NCBI RefSeq assembly: GCF_024198175.1
Contig: NZ_JAJVKV010000010.1
Coordinates: 124,001 to 188,000 of the forward strand
Length of the DNA stretch: 64,000 bases
Direction of reading: 5' to 3'
From: Pyxidicoccus xibeiensis
GTDB lineage: Bacteria > Myxococcota > Myxococcia > Myxococcales > Myxococcaceae
The position numbers were made by a program, and so were the translations under genes. A model generated the notes under the pieces. The model did not search any database. It was not told the origin of the DNA and saw nothing but the letters and a program-made list of their open reading frames with translations. Of the stretch, positions 46,816-54,409 are shown in pieces; the first letter of the stretch is position 1, and every line of letters starts with the position of its first letter.

Positions 46816-46840
46816 GGCGCGCTGCGGCCGCGCGCCCTTT
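46816..46840 (+). terminator. GC hairpin between the first and second gene of the metal cluster
   Basis: GGCGCGC pairs with GCGCGCC with a 7-nt loop, followed by CTTT, 14 bp after the stop of the small Cys/His gene. It may reduce transcription into the downstream uptake genes or stabilise the first message. Confidence 0.4.
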
Positions 46841-46904
46841 CCGGAGTAGACAGGCCATGGTCGACGTCCGCGCGCCGGGCGTCCGGTCTCGAGGAGCATC
46901 CCAG

Positions 46905-48254
46905 GTGTCCACCGTCTTCCGGCGTCCCAGCGACGCCCTCATCGCCCTTTTCATCGTCACCCTCCTGTCCGGCGCCAGCGCCACGGCGCAGGAGCCCGCC
47001 ACCGCCGACGCGGGAGTGCCCGACGCGGGCGCCCCCCAGGAGGAGGCCCCCGCTGCGCTCAGCCCCGAGGAGCTGGCGGAAATCGAGAAGGCGCTGGGCA
47101 GCGACGCCACGCAGGCGCAGCAGAACGCGCCGGCCGGCACCGCCAGCGCGCCGCAGTCCTCGCCCGGCGGGGGCGGCTTCTCGCTGCCGGGGATGAGCAC
47201 CAGCGGCACGAACTTCCTGGACCTGAGCCTGGTGCTGGACGTGGCCGCCGCGGCCTTCACCGCCAAGGAGCCGCTGCAGACGGGCGGCCATGACCCGTCC
47301 CGCAACGGCTTCAACCTGCAGCAACTGGAGCTGTCCATCGGCTCGGTGGTGGACCCGTACTTCCGCTTCGACGCCAACATCGTCTTCGCCCAGTTCGGCG
47401 TGGAAATCGAGGAGGCGTACGGCACCACGCTGGCGCTGCCCGCCAACCTCCAGGTGCGCGCGGGCCAGTTCCTCACGCGCTTCGGCCGCCTCAATGGCAC
47501 CCACCCGCACGCGTGGGACTTCGTGGACCAGCCCTTCTCCGTGGGCCGCGTCTTCGGTGGCGAGGGCAACCGCGGCCTGGGCACGGAGGTGTCCTGGCTC
47601 ACGCCCCTGCCCTGGTTCGTGGAAGTCGTCGGCAGCGCCACGGACGCGTCCGGCGAGGGCACCGCGCGCAGCTTCCTGGGCAGCTCGGGCGAGCGGGTGC
47701 TGTCGCCGCTGGACCTGCAGCTCACCGGCGTGGTGAAGCAGTTCTTCCCGCTGTCGGACGACCTGTCGCTCTTGTGGGGCCTGTCCGCGGCCACCGGCCC
47801 CAACCCCACCGGCTACCGCAACCGCACGGACGTGTACGGCACGGACGTGTACCTGCGCTACCGGCCCATCACCCAGGCCAGCCACACGCTCGTCACCCTC
47901 CAGGCGGAGGCCTTCTACCGCCGCCGCCAGGTGCCCGAGGACGTGCTCACGGACTTCAGCGCCTACGCCCAGGCCGCGTGGCGCTTCTCCCAGCGGTGGG
48001 CCACCGCCCTGCGCTACGAGCTGGGCACGCCCGCGCGCGGCGAGGGCGGCGCGGAAGTCGTGGACCCGTTGGACCCTGACTGGACGGACGACCGGCACCG
48101 CGTCTCCGCGGCCGTCTCCTTCTGGCCCACCGAGTTCTCCCGCCTGCGCCTGCAGGCCGCCACGGACCGGGCGGGCTGGCGCGAGTCGCCCGACTACTCC
48201 GTCTTCCTCGCCCTCGAGCTGGTCACCGGCGCCCACGGCGCCCATGCCTTCTAA
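46905..48254 (+). CDS. Outer-membrane beta-barrel protein of the metal-uptake cluster
   Basis: A 449-residue protein. The GTG at 46905 has GGAG nine bases upstream and begins a good signal peptide (FRRPSDALIALFIVTLLSGASATAQ); the ATG 16 codons upstream is the alternative. After an Ala/Glu/Gln-rich linker there are amphipathic beta strands (NFLDLSLVLDVAAAAF, YFRFDANIVFAQFGVEIEEAY, LQVRAGQFLTRFGRLNGTHPHAWDF), and the chain ends in a beta-strand region with a terminal His-Ala-Phe. The pattern matches porin-like or zinc-regulated outer-membrane proteins with the string RAGQF-x4-GRLN. No TonB box or plug was seen. It probably lets the metal or a metal complex cross the outer membrane for the ZnuA-like protein. 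Confidence 0.8.
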   Translation: MSTVFRRPSDALIALFIVTLLSGASATAQEPATADAGVPDAGAPQEEAPAALSPEELAEIEKALGSDATQAQQNAPAGTASAPQSSPGGGGFSLPGMSTSGTNFLDLSLVLDVAAAAFTAKEPLQTGGHDPSRNGFNLQQLELSIGSVVDPYFRFDANIVFAQFGVEIEEAYGTTLALPANLQVRAGQFLTRFGRLNGTHPHAWDFVDQPFSVGRVFGGEGNRGLGTEVSWLTPLPWFVEVVGSATDASGEGTARSFLGSSGERVLSPLDLQLTGVVKQFFPLSDDLSLLWGLSAATGPNPTGYRNRTDVYGTDVYLRYRPITQASHTLVTLQAEAFYRRRQVPEDVLTDFSAYAQAAWRFSQRWATALRYELGTPARGEGGAEVVDPLDPDWTDDRHRVSAAVSFWPTEFSRLRLQAATDRAGWRESPDYSVFLALELVTGAHGAHAF

Positions 48255-48279
48255 ACCCAACCACAGGAGCTCACGCCCC

Positions 48280-49203
48280 ATGCGAACCTTCCGTCTCCTC
48301 GCGGCCCTGTGCGCCGCCATCACCTTCCTCACCGCCGCGCCCGCGCGCGCGGACCTCAGCGTCGTCACCACCGTGCCGGACCTGGCGGCCATCACCAAGG
48401 CCGTGGGCGGCGACCACGTGCAGGTGCAGTCGCTGGCGCTGGGCAGCCAGGACCCGCACTTCGTGGACGCCAAGCCCAACCTGGCCCTGGCCCTCAACCG
48501 CGCGGACCTGCTCATCTCCATCGGCCTGGACCTGGAGATTGGCTGGCTGCCCACGCTGCAGCTGGGCGCGCGCAACCCGCGCATCCAGGTGAACAACCCC
48601 GGCTTCCTCAACGCGTCGCAGTTCCCCCGCGTGCTGGAGATTCCGCAGGGCAAGGTGGACCGCAGCCTCGGGGACGTGCACCCGGGCGGCAACCCCCACT
48701 ACCTCTATGACCCGCGGCAGGCGGTGCCCGTGGCCAAGGGCATCAGCGAGCGGCTGGCGCAGCTGGACCCGCGGAACGCGGCGACCTACCGCGCCAACTT
48801 CGCGAAGTTCCGCGACGAGCTGGAGCAGGCGCGCGCGGGCTGGGAGAAGCGCCTGGCGGCCCTGAAGGGCGCGCCCGTCATCGCCTACCACAAGACGACG
48901 CCGTACCTGGCGGACTGGCTGGGCTTCGAGCCCATCGCCTTCCTGGAGCCCAAGCCGGGCATCCCCCCCAACCCGTCCCACGTGGCCAGCGTCCTGGCCC
49001 AGGGACGGCAGCGCAAGGCGCGCCTGGTGCTCGTCGAGAGCTACTACCCGGACACCACCGCGAAGCTGGTGGCCTCCAAGATTCCCGCCCCGGTGGTCAC
49101 CATCCACGGCGGCGCGGACTTCCGCGCGGGTGAGACGTACCTCCAGCACATCAACGAGCTGGTCGAGCGCCTGGAGAAGGGGCTCGCCGGGCAGGGAGGC
49201 TGA
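48280..49203 (+). CDS. Metal ABC transporter binding protein (ZnuA/TroA type)
   Basis: A 307-residue periplasmic protein of cluster A-I. The signal peptide is LLAALCAAITFLTAAPARA. Candidate metal ligands are H60 (SQDPHFVDAKP), H138 (GGNPHYLYDP) and H202 (IAYHKTTPYLADWLGF), plus a C-terminal acid near GGADF. Three histidines fit zinc; manganese binders usually have Glu in the third place. The long His-rich loop of many ZnuA proteins is absent, and a GDVHPGG string lies next to the second ligand. The ATG has AGGAG ten bases upstream. Part of a binding protein, lipoprotein, ATPase and permease operon. Confidence 0.92.
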   Translation: MRTFRLLAALCAAITFLTAAPARADLSVVTTVPDLAAITKAVGGDHVQVQSLALGSQDPHFVDAKPNLALALNRADLLISIGLDLEIGWLPTLQLGARNPRIQVNNPGFLNASQFPRVLEIPQGKVDRSLGDVHPGGNPHYLYDPRQAVPVAKGISERLAQLDPRNAATYRANFAKFRDELEQARAGWEKRLAALKGAPVIAYHKTTPYLADWLGFEPIAFLEPKPGIPPNPSHVASVLAQGRQRKARLVLVESYYPDTTAKLVASKIPAPVVTIHGGADFRAGETYLQHINELVERLEKGLAGQGG

Positions 49204-49206
49204 GCG

Positions 49207-50073
49207 ATGCGGACGCGACTGCTTCTTCCCCTCCTGCTGCTCTCCGGCTGCGCGCTGGACGCCGGCGAGGGCTTCGCCGTGCTCGAGCCCACGGTGAGCG
49301 CCGCGTACACGCCGCTGCCCGCGCGAGAGGCGGGCAATGGCTTCCAGCAGCTCGCCTCCGACTTCCAGGTGCGCCTGGACGCCGCGGCGCTGGGCACCTC
49401 GCATGTGGAGCTGCAGACCGCCGGCAGCGCGGGCGGCGGTGGCGGTGGGGGCGGCACGTTCGACCCCGCCAACCCTCCGCCCGGCTACAGCCTGTGCCAT
49501 GGCGGGCACTGCCACCGCGACGACGGCGCGCTGGTGGACTACGAGGACATCCAGGCGGAGCTGGATGGAGGCGGCGGCTCGGCGGCGACGACGGTGGCCG
49601 CCCTCCACGTGGACGCGGAGCTGGACCTGCTGGCCTCGCAGTCCCTCACGCCGGAGTGCGAGCCCGACTGCGAGCTGCCTCGCGCCACCGTGTCCCGCCT
49701 CCACTGGGACGTGACGTCGGTGCGGCTGCAGGGCGTGGTGCGCGACGCCCGTGCCACGCCGCGCTTCCCCGGTGAGCGCCCCTTCCGTCTGGACCTGGCG
49801 GTGGAGGGCGGCGAAGAAGCCGAGCCGCTCCTCGAGCTGTCCGGCGCGCTCGACATCCCGTCGGACCGCGAGCACGCGCCGCGCGTGAAGCTGTCGCTCG
49901 CGCTGATGCTGACGCCCACCCTCTTCGACAGGCTGGACTGGGCCGCCGCCGAGCCCGGTGACGACGGCGTGGTGGACCTGGGCGCGGCGGTGAACGAGGA
50001 CGTGAAGGACGCGCTGCTGGAGGCCCTGTCGGGGCTGGAACCCGAAGTGGAGGTGCAACGTGAAGACCGGTGA
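49207..50073 (+). CDS. Lipoprotein with Cys/His cluster in the metal-uptake operon
   Basis: A 288-residue lipoprotein (LLLLSGC, lipidation near C15). It contains a glycine tract (GGGGGGGG) followed by GYSLCHGGHCHRDDGALVDYEDIQ, where C-H-x2-H-C-H is a strong candidate metal site. Another Cys pair follows in CEPDCELP. The second half is beta-rich (RLDLAVEGG, LKLSLALMLTPTLFDRL). The gene lies between the binding protein and the ATPase, with a 14-bp overlap into the ATPase gene, so it is firmly part of the operon. I do not recognise the family. A periplasmic metallochaperone, or metal donor to the binding protein, is a sensible guess. Confidence 0.8.
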   Translation: MRTRLLLPLLLLSGCALDAGEGFAVLEPTVSAAYTPLPAREAGNGFQQLASDFQVRLDAAALGTSHVELQTAGSAGGGGGGGGTFDPANPPPGYSLCHGGHCHRDDGALVDYEDIQAELDGGGGSAATTVAALHVDAELDLLASQSLTPECEPDCELPRATVSRLHWDVTSVRLQGVVRDARATPRFPGERPFRLDLAVEGGEEAEPLLELSGALDIPSDREHAPRVKLSLALMLTPTLFDRLDWAAAEPGDDGVVDLGAAVNEDVKDALLEALSGLEPEVEVQREDR

Positions 50074-50881
50074 AAGGTCCGACGTCCCGCTCGCCGAGCA
50101 CATCGTGCCCACCAGCTACACCCCGGGCGAGCCGCTGCTCACCTGCGAGAAGCTGGTCATCGGCTATGGCGACAAGGCCATGCTGCCGCCCATCGACATG
50201 GTCATCCGCCGCGGCCAGTTCGTGGCGGTGGTGGGCCGCAACGGCTCCGGCAAGAGCACGTGGTTCAAGACGCTGCTGGGCATGATTGAGCCCGTGTCCG
50301 GCAGCATCACCCGCGCCTCGCCGGCCATGCGCAGCGCGTACGTGCCGCAGACGTCCGGCATCGACTCGCTGCTGCCGCTGCGGGCGCGCGAGCTGACGGC
50401 CTGGGGCCGACTGCGCGGGTGGAGCTTCCTGTGGCCCTTCCCCCGGAAGGCAGACCGGCAGGCCGTGGAGACCGCGCTGGAGACGGCGGGGGCCAAGGCC
50501 ATTGCCCCGCGTCCCTACCGCGAGCTGTCCGAGGGCCAGAAGCAGCGCACGCTGCTGGCGCGCCTCATCGCCACCGAGGCGGACATGGTGCTGCTGGACG
50601 AGCCCACCGCCGCCATGGACGCCGTCGCAGAGCGCGAGACGATGCAGCGGCTGTGCTCGCTGGCGCGCAAGCGCGGCCTGGGCGTGGTCGTCGTCTGCCA
50701 CGACCTGGAGGTGGCCGCCGAGCACGCGGACATCCTGTTCTTCGTGGACCGCGAGACGTCCGCCTTCGTCGTGGGCGACGCCCGCACGGTCTTCTGCCAC
50801 CCCGCCTTCCGTCGCCAGTACGGTGACGAGTACTGCCAACGCGCGCCCGAGGGACCCCACCGTGGAAACGATGCTCGCTGA
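50060..50881 (+). CDS. Metal ABC transporter ATP-binding protein (ZnuC-like)
   Basis: A 273-residue ATPase. It shows Walker A GRNGSGKST, the Q-loop in AYVPQTSGID, the signature LSEGQKQR (a variant of LSGGQ), Walker B MVLLDEPTAAMDAV and the H-switch VVCHDLEVA. Closest in style to cluster 9 zinc/manganese importers. The N-terminal 25 residues form an unusual extension. The GTG start is five bases after GGAGGT and overlaps the lipoprotein gene by 14 bp. The stop runs past the start of the permease gene, so the three genes are tightly coupled. Confidence 0.93.
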   Translation: MKTGERSDVPLAEHIVPTSYTPGEPLLTCEKLVIGYGDKAMLPPIDMVIRRGQFVAVVGRNGSGKSTWFKTLLGMIEPVSGSITRASPAMRSAYVPQTSGIDSLLPLRARELTAWGRLRGWSFLWPFPRKADRQAVETALETAGAKAIAPRPYRELSEGQKQRTLLARLIATEADMVLLDEPTAAMDAVAERETMQRLCSLARKRGLGVVVVCHDLEVAAEHADILFFVDRETSAFVVGDARTVFCHPAFRRQYGDEYCQRAPEGPHRGNDAR

Positions 50882-51734
50882 ACCCTCCAAGTGGGACGAG
50901 TTCCTGGCGGGGTACGAGCTGTTCAGGGACCCGCTCTTGTGCGCCCTCATCGCCGGCGGCGTGCTGGGCTTCCTGAGCGTCTACGTGGTGCTGCGGCGCA
51001 TGGTGTTCGTCAGCGCCGCGGTGGCCCAGTCCGCCGGCCTGGGCGTGGCGCTCGCCTTCTTCGCCAGCATCCACCTGGGCATCAACGTGGAGCCGGTGCT
51101 GGGCGCCACGGCCATGGCGCTCGCCGCCACGCTGCTGCTCATGACGGAGCCCACCAAGCTGCGGCTGACGCGGGAGAGCCTGCTCGGCCTGGCCTATGCG
51201 CTGGCCGGCGGCGCGGCGGTGCTGGTGGGAGACCGCATCGCCCAGGAGGCCCATGACATCCAGGGCATCCTCTTCGGCACCGCGGTGCTGGTGACGCCCG
51301 AGCAGCTCCACACGGTGGCCATCGCCGCCACGGGAGTCATGGTCATGCACCTGTGGTGGTACCGGGGCATCACCTTCGCCAGCTTCGACCGGATTGGCGC
51401 CCTGGTGCAGGGGCTGCCGGTGCGCCTGCTGGACGGCGTGCTGATGGTCTCCATCGGCGTCATGGTGGGCGTGTGCGCCCGCGCCCTGGGCGCCCTGCCG
51501 GTGTTCGCCTTCTCCACCCTCTCCGCCATCGCCGCGCTGATGCTGGACCTGCGGCTGCCGTGGACGTTCCTCGTCGCCACCCTCGCGGGGGCCATCTCCG
51601 GAGTGGGCGGCTACATGTTCGCCTACTTCTACGACTTCCCCGTGGGTGGCTCCCAGACGGTGCTCGCCGGCTTCCTCGTCGCGCTGGCCATGGCCGTCCG
51701 CTCCCTCATGGGGCTGGTGCAGAAGGCGCGCTGA
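50862..51734 (+). CDS. Metal ABC transporter permease (ZnuB-like)
   Basis: A 290-residue membrane protein with about eight spans. The family markers are LCALIAGGVLGFLSVYVVLRRMVFVSAAVAQSAGLGVALAFF and the EAHDIQGILFGTAVLVT region. A conserved permease pattern ends in YFYDFPVGGSQTVLAGFLVALAMAV. It forms the channel for the zinc/manganese importer. The GTG at 50862 has GAGGGA seven bases upstream, while an ATG three codons later is the alternative. The gene overlaps the ATPase gene by 20 bp. It ends the operon; two palindromes follow about 30-70 bp downstream and belong to the next gene. Confidence 0.92.
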   Translation: METMLAEPSKWDEFLAGYELFRDPLLCALIAGGVLGFLSVYVVLRRMVFVSAAVAQSAGLGVALAFFASIHLGINVEPVLGATAMALAATLLLMTEPTKLRLTRESLLGLAYALAGGAAVLVGDRIAQEAHDIQGILFGTAVLVTPEQLHTVAIAATGVMVMHLWWYRGITFASFDRIGALVQGLPVRLLDGVLMVSIGVMVGVCARALGALPVFAFSTLSAIAALMLDLRLPWTFLVATLAGAISGVGGYMFAYFYDFPVGGSQTVLAGFLVALAMAVRSLMGLVQKAR

Positions 51735-51765
51735 GCCCCGGCATTCCGGGGGGTTGGGCGGAGGG

Positions 51766-51781
51766 TACGACGTCCGTCGTA
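51766..51781. promoter_or_regulatory. First of two TACGACG palindromes
   Basis: TACGACG-TC-CGTCGTA is a perfect 7-bp inverted repeat about 90 bp before the start of the downstream lipoprotein gene. It matches the second site in both arms, so a dimeric repressor such as TetR is likely. Confidence 0.6.
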
Positions 51782-51803
51782 CTATTTCCGCCGCGCGCCG
51801 ATA

Positions 51804-51819
51804 TACGACGTTCGTCGTA
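51804..51819. promoter_or_regulatory. Second TACGACG palindrome
   Basis: TACGACG-TT-CGTCGTA is the same inverted repeat, centred 38 bp from the first and about 50 bp before the start of the lipoprotein gene. The repeated spacing suggests paired operators that flank or cover the promoter. Confidence 0.6.
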
Positions 51820-51869
51820 GCGTTTCGCTGGCAGACCCTGCTGTCCGGTCCAGGCCGGAGGAACCTGCC

Positions 51870-53357
51870 ATGAGTGTCCGTTGGTTGGCGCTGTGCTTTG
51901 TGGTGCTGGGTGTCGGCTGTGCACACGGCCCGAAGCAGTCGTCGGAGCCGGAGCGGCCGCGCTTCGAGCATGTCTTCCAGAAGCCGCTGGCCGAGGCCAT
52001 GGCCGCCACGAAGGAGCTCCTGACCGCGAGGGGCCACACCTTCGAGGAGACGGGTGACGGCAGTCAGCTCCTCACGACGTGGAAGCACCCGGGCCGGTAC
52101 GGCACCGGGGACCACACGTACTCGCGCTACCTGGTGACGGGCATCGCCGTGGCGCCGCGCCAGTCGGTGGTCCGCATCTTCCGCATGTCCTTCTCGACGG
52201 TGAGCAACGACGCCCACGAGCAGAACTACTGGTTCAAGGTGCTCGCCGAGCGCGGCGAGCTGACCCACGACCCGCGCTCCGACCTGCCGCTGGACGCGCT
52301 GATGGGGGACTCGGGCGACCTGACCGAGATGCGGATGGCGGCGAAGGGCCTTCGGGACGAGGAGCTGGAGAAGGAGCTCACCCTGCGCCTGGAGTCCGCG
52401 CCGTCCATCGAGGTGGTGAGCGGCAACGTGGCCCCGGACCCGGTGGCCACGCCGGTGCGCGACGCGGAGTTCTACCTCACCCGGTGGAAGGAGGACGCCA
52501 CCCAGACGGGCCGCTGTGGCGACACCGTGCGCGGCCTGACGGGCGTGCTGCGCCCCGGGCTGACGCTGCTCATCGGCGAGCAGCTGGGCTCGCGCGAGGC
52601 GCCCGCCGTGGTGGGCAACGTGGCGTGTCAGTCCGCCGAGCTGGGCCTGCCCGTGGTGCTGGGCCTGTCCCTCCCCCGCGCGGAGCAGGAGCGGCTGAAC
52701 CGGTACCTCGCCAGCCCCGGCGCCCCGGCGGACCAGGACGCGCTGCTGGAGGGCCGGTTCTGGCAGCGGCCGTACCAGGATGGCCGCAGCAGCCGCGCCA
52801 TCTTCGACCTCATCGACCGGGTGCGCGCCCTGCGCGCGGTGGGCCTGCGCATCACCCTGGTGGCCTACGACACGGAGCTGGCCCAGGGCAGCTGGCGTGA
52901 CGCGGAGCTGGCGAAGGTGTGGACCCAGCGCCGCGCGGCCCACCCGGACGAGCTGCACATCGTCCTCGCGGGGAACACGCACACCCGCACCGTCACCGGC
53001 ACGCCGTGGGACAGGGACTTCACGCCCATGGCCCACCTCATGGCGAAGAGCGGACGCCTGGTGGTGCTGGAGCTGAGCTACGCGCAGGGTGCCCGCTGGG
53101 GCTGTGACCTGAACCGCGCCGGCAAGCTCCAGTGCGGCTACATCGGCGCGACGCCCACGGAGCGGGTGGCGGCTCCGGCCGGCATGACGCCGCACATCCG
53201 CCTCTTCGACGCTCCCACGGACGAGGGCTTCCACGGCCTGCTCTACGTGGGCGAGCTGACCCCGTCGCTGCCCGCCACATCCAAGGCCAAGACGGCGCCG
53301 CCGCCGTCGGGCATCAAGGTCCCCGCGACGATGCACAGGCACCCGAGCATGTTCTGA
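51870..53357 (+). CDS. Lipoprotein with ChaN/EreA-like domain
   Basis: A 495-residue lipoprotein (VVLGVGC, C17) with a good AGG-rich leader. Residues 30-165 form a mixed alpha/beta domain resembling outer-membrane lipoprotein assembly modules (RFEHVFQKPLAEAMAATKELLTARGHTFEETGDGSQLLTTW). Residues 200-430 resemble the ChaN/EreA/TIKI fold: TLLIGEQLGSREAPAVVGNVACQSAELGLPVVLGLSLPRAEQERL is the typical G-E-x-H/Q-G opening with helices. LHIVLAGNTHTRTVTG and VVLELSYAQGARWGC provide further His and Cys residues. Some ChaN proteins bind haem, EreA-like ones hydrolyse esters. The His usually seen after GE is Gln here. Two palindromic operators precede the gene. Confidence 0.7.
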   Translation: MSVRWLALCFVVLGVGCAHGPKQSSEPERPRFEHVFQKPLAEAMAATKELLTARGHTFEETGDGSQLLTTWKHPGRYGTGDHTYSRYLVTGIAVAPRQSVVRIFRMSFSTVSNDAHEQNYWFKVLAERGELTHDPRSDLPLDALMGDSGDLTEMRMAAKGLRDEELEKELTLRLESAPSIEVVSGNVAPDPVATPVRDAEFYLTRWKEDATQTGRCGDTVRGLTGVLRPGLTLLIGEQLGSREAPAVVGNVACQSAELGLPVVLGLSLPRAEQERLNRYLASPGAPADQDALLEGRFWQRPYQDGRSSRAIFDLIDRVRALRAVGLRITLVAYDTELAQGSWRDAELAKVWTQRRAAHPDELHIVLAGNTHTRTVTGTPWDRDFTPMAHLMAKSGRLVVLELSYAQGARWGCDLNRAGKLQCGYIGATPTERVAAPAGMTPHIRLFDAPTDEGFHGLLYVGELTPSLPATSKAKTAPPPSGIKVPATMHRHPSMF

Positions 53358-53367
53358 GCCGAGGCCT

Positions 53368-53916
53368 TCAGCGGACCGCGGCGGAGACCTTCTTGAACTC
53401 GGGCGTGCCCGCGCGCCCGAGCAGGTCGAACAGCGCGGCCTCCACGGTGATGACGTGGGCGCCCGCGTCGCGGCACATGTCCAGCCCCACCCGGCGGTCC
53501 TCCGCCGAGCGCGACATCACCGCGTCCGCCAGCAGGAAGGGCGCGTAGCCGCGCTCGGTCAAATCCCGCACCGTCTGGAAGACGCAGATGTGCGCCTCCA
53601 TGCCGGCAATCAGCACCTGCTTGCGTGGCCCCAGCGCGGCCAGCGCGTCCGGCACGGCGGCGCTGAACTCCAGCTTCTCCACCGGCTTCACGTCGCCCAG
53701 GCGCATGCGCACCAGCGAGTGCGTGGGCCCCAGGCCCTTCGGGTACTGCTCGGTGAGGACGATGGGCAGGCCGAGCGCCCGCGCCCCCTCGACGGCGGCG
53801 TTGGTGCGCATGAGCATCCGGTCCAGCGCGTCGCGGTCCATCGCGGCGGTGAGCCGCTCCTGGATGTCCACGACGAGCAGCGCGGTCTGGTCCAGCGTGA
53901 GACGGAAGGTAGGCAT
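53368..53916 (-). CDS. Isochorismatase-family cysteine hydrolase
   Basis: A 182-residue alpha/beta hydrolase. The catalytic triad is D17 (LLVVDIQERL), K81 (VEKLEFSA) and C111 (AGMEAHICVFQT), with the family cis-peptide context ahead of the Cys. The LTEQYPKGLGPT string and short size match the YcaC/ISOC group of unknown or amide substrates (ureido or nicotinamide-type) rather than true isochorismatases. It is cytoplasmic. The ATG has a GGAGGAGGG tract upstream. It is convergent with the lipoprotein gene, with a 10-bp gap. Confidence 0.88.
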   Translation of the reverse strand: MPTFRLTLDQTALLVVDIQERLTAAMDRDALDRMLMRTNAAVEGARALGLPIVLTEQYPKGLGPTHSLVRMRLGDVKPVEKLEFSAAVPDALAALGPRKQVLIAGMEAHICVFQTVRDLTERGYAPFLLADAVMSRSAEDRRVGLDMCRDAGAHVITVEAALFDLLGRAGTPEFKKVSAAVR

Positions 53917-53992
53917 GCCCTCCTCCTCGCGCGAATGGCTCCGACGCGTCAAGCGGAGGGAGCGCGGCACCGCCCGCGGGCGACGCTGGCGC

Positions 53993-54409
53993 TCACCCCG
54001 CTTCGGGAGGGCAACAGTCGCGGCACAGCGCGTGGTTGCGCCGGTGGGCCAGGGCCATCACCCCGCCGCCCGCCAGCGTGAGCCCCATCTCCCAGGGCCC
54101 GGACGCGTCCTCCGGTACCCCGAAGGCCCCACCCAGCAGCAGCGCCAGCCCCACCCCGGCGAGCGCCGCCGCGGAGCCGCGCCGGTGGTGCCGCCAGCCC
54201 GGGACGAAGGCGGCGAGCGCAGTCACCGTGACGAGCAACAGGAGCCAGTGGTGGACGGCCTCGTCCTCCAGCAGCCCGGCCACTGCCGCCGGAAGGAGGC
54301 CCAGCACCAGGGGCACTCCGACGCAGTGGACGATGCACAGCGCGGAGACGAGCTGTCCCAGGCCGTCCCAGCGTGACGCGACGGGGGCGTTCGGTTCCGA
54401 GGCAATCAA
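53993..54409 (-). CDS. MerC-like membrane protein
   Basis: A 138-residue protein with three to four spans. It starts with TTG in a TTGA overlap with the upstream TPR gene; AAGGTG lies five bases before it. The first span carries LCIVHCVGVPLVLGLLPA, a cysteine/histidine motif in the membrane as in MerC-type transporters, with residues C25 and C29. The C-terminus, NHALCRDCCPPEAG, adds a Cys cluster on the cytoplasmic side. MerC moves mercuric ions, but MerC-domain proteins without a mer operon are common and may handle other thiophilic metals. No mercury reductase or merR is present here. Confidence 0.8.
   Translation of the reverse strand: MIASEPNAPVASRWDGLGQLVSALCIVHCVGVPLVLGLLPAAVAGLLEDEAVHHWLLLLVTVTALAAFVPGWRHHRRGSAAALAGVGLALLLGGAFGVPEDASGPWEMGLTLAGGGVMALAHRRNHALCRDCCPPEAG

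Noticed and set aside
45894-48692. 932-codon minus-strand open frame across the metal cluster
   Set aside because: Shadow of the Rieske, barrel and binding-protein genes, which have clear motifs in other frames.
50565-53342. 925-codon minus-strand open frame
   Set aside because: Antisense to the ATPase, permease and lipoprotein genes; composition is Arg/His/Gly-rich with no domain.
53993-54409. Mercury-resistance operon
   Set aside because: Only a MerC-like protein is present; merA, merP, merT and merR are absent.
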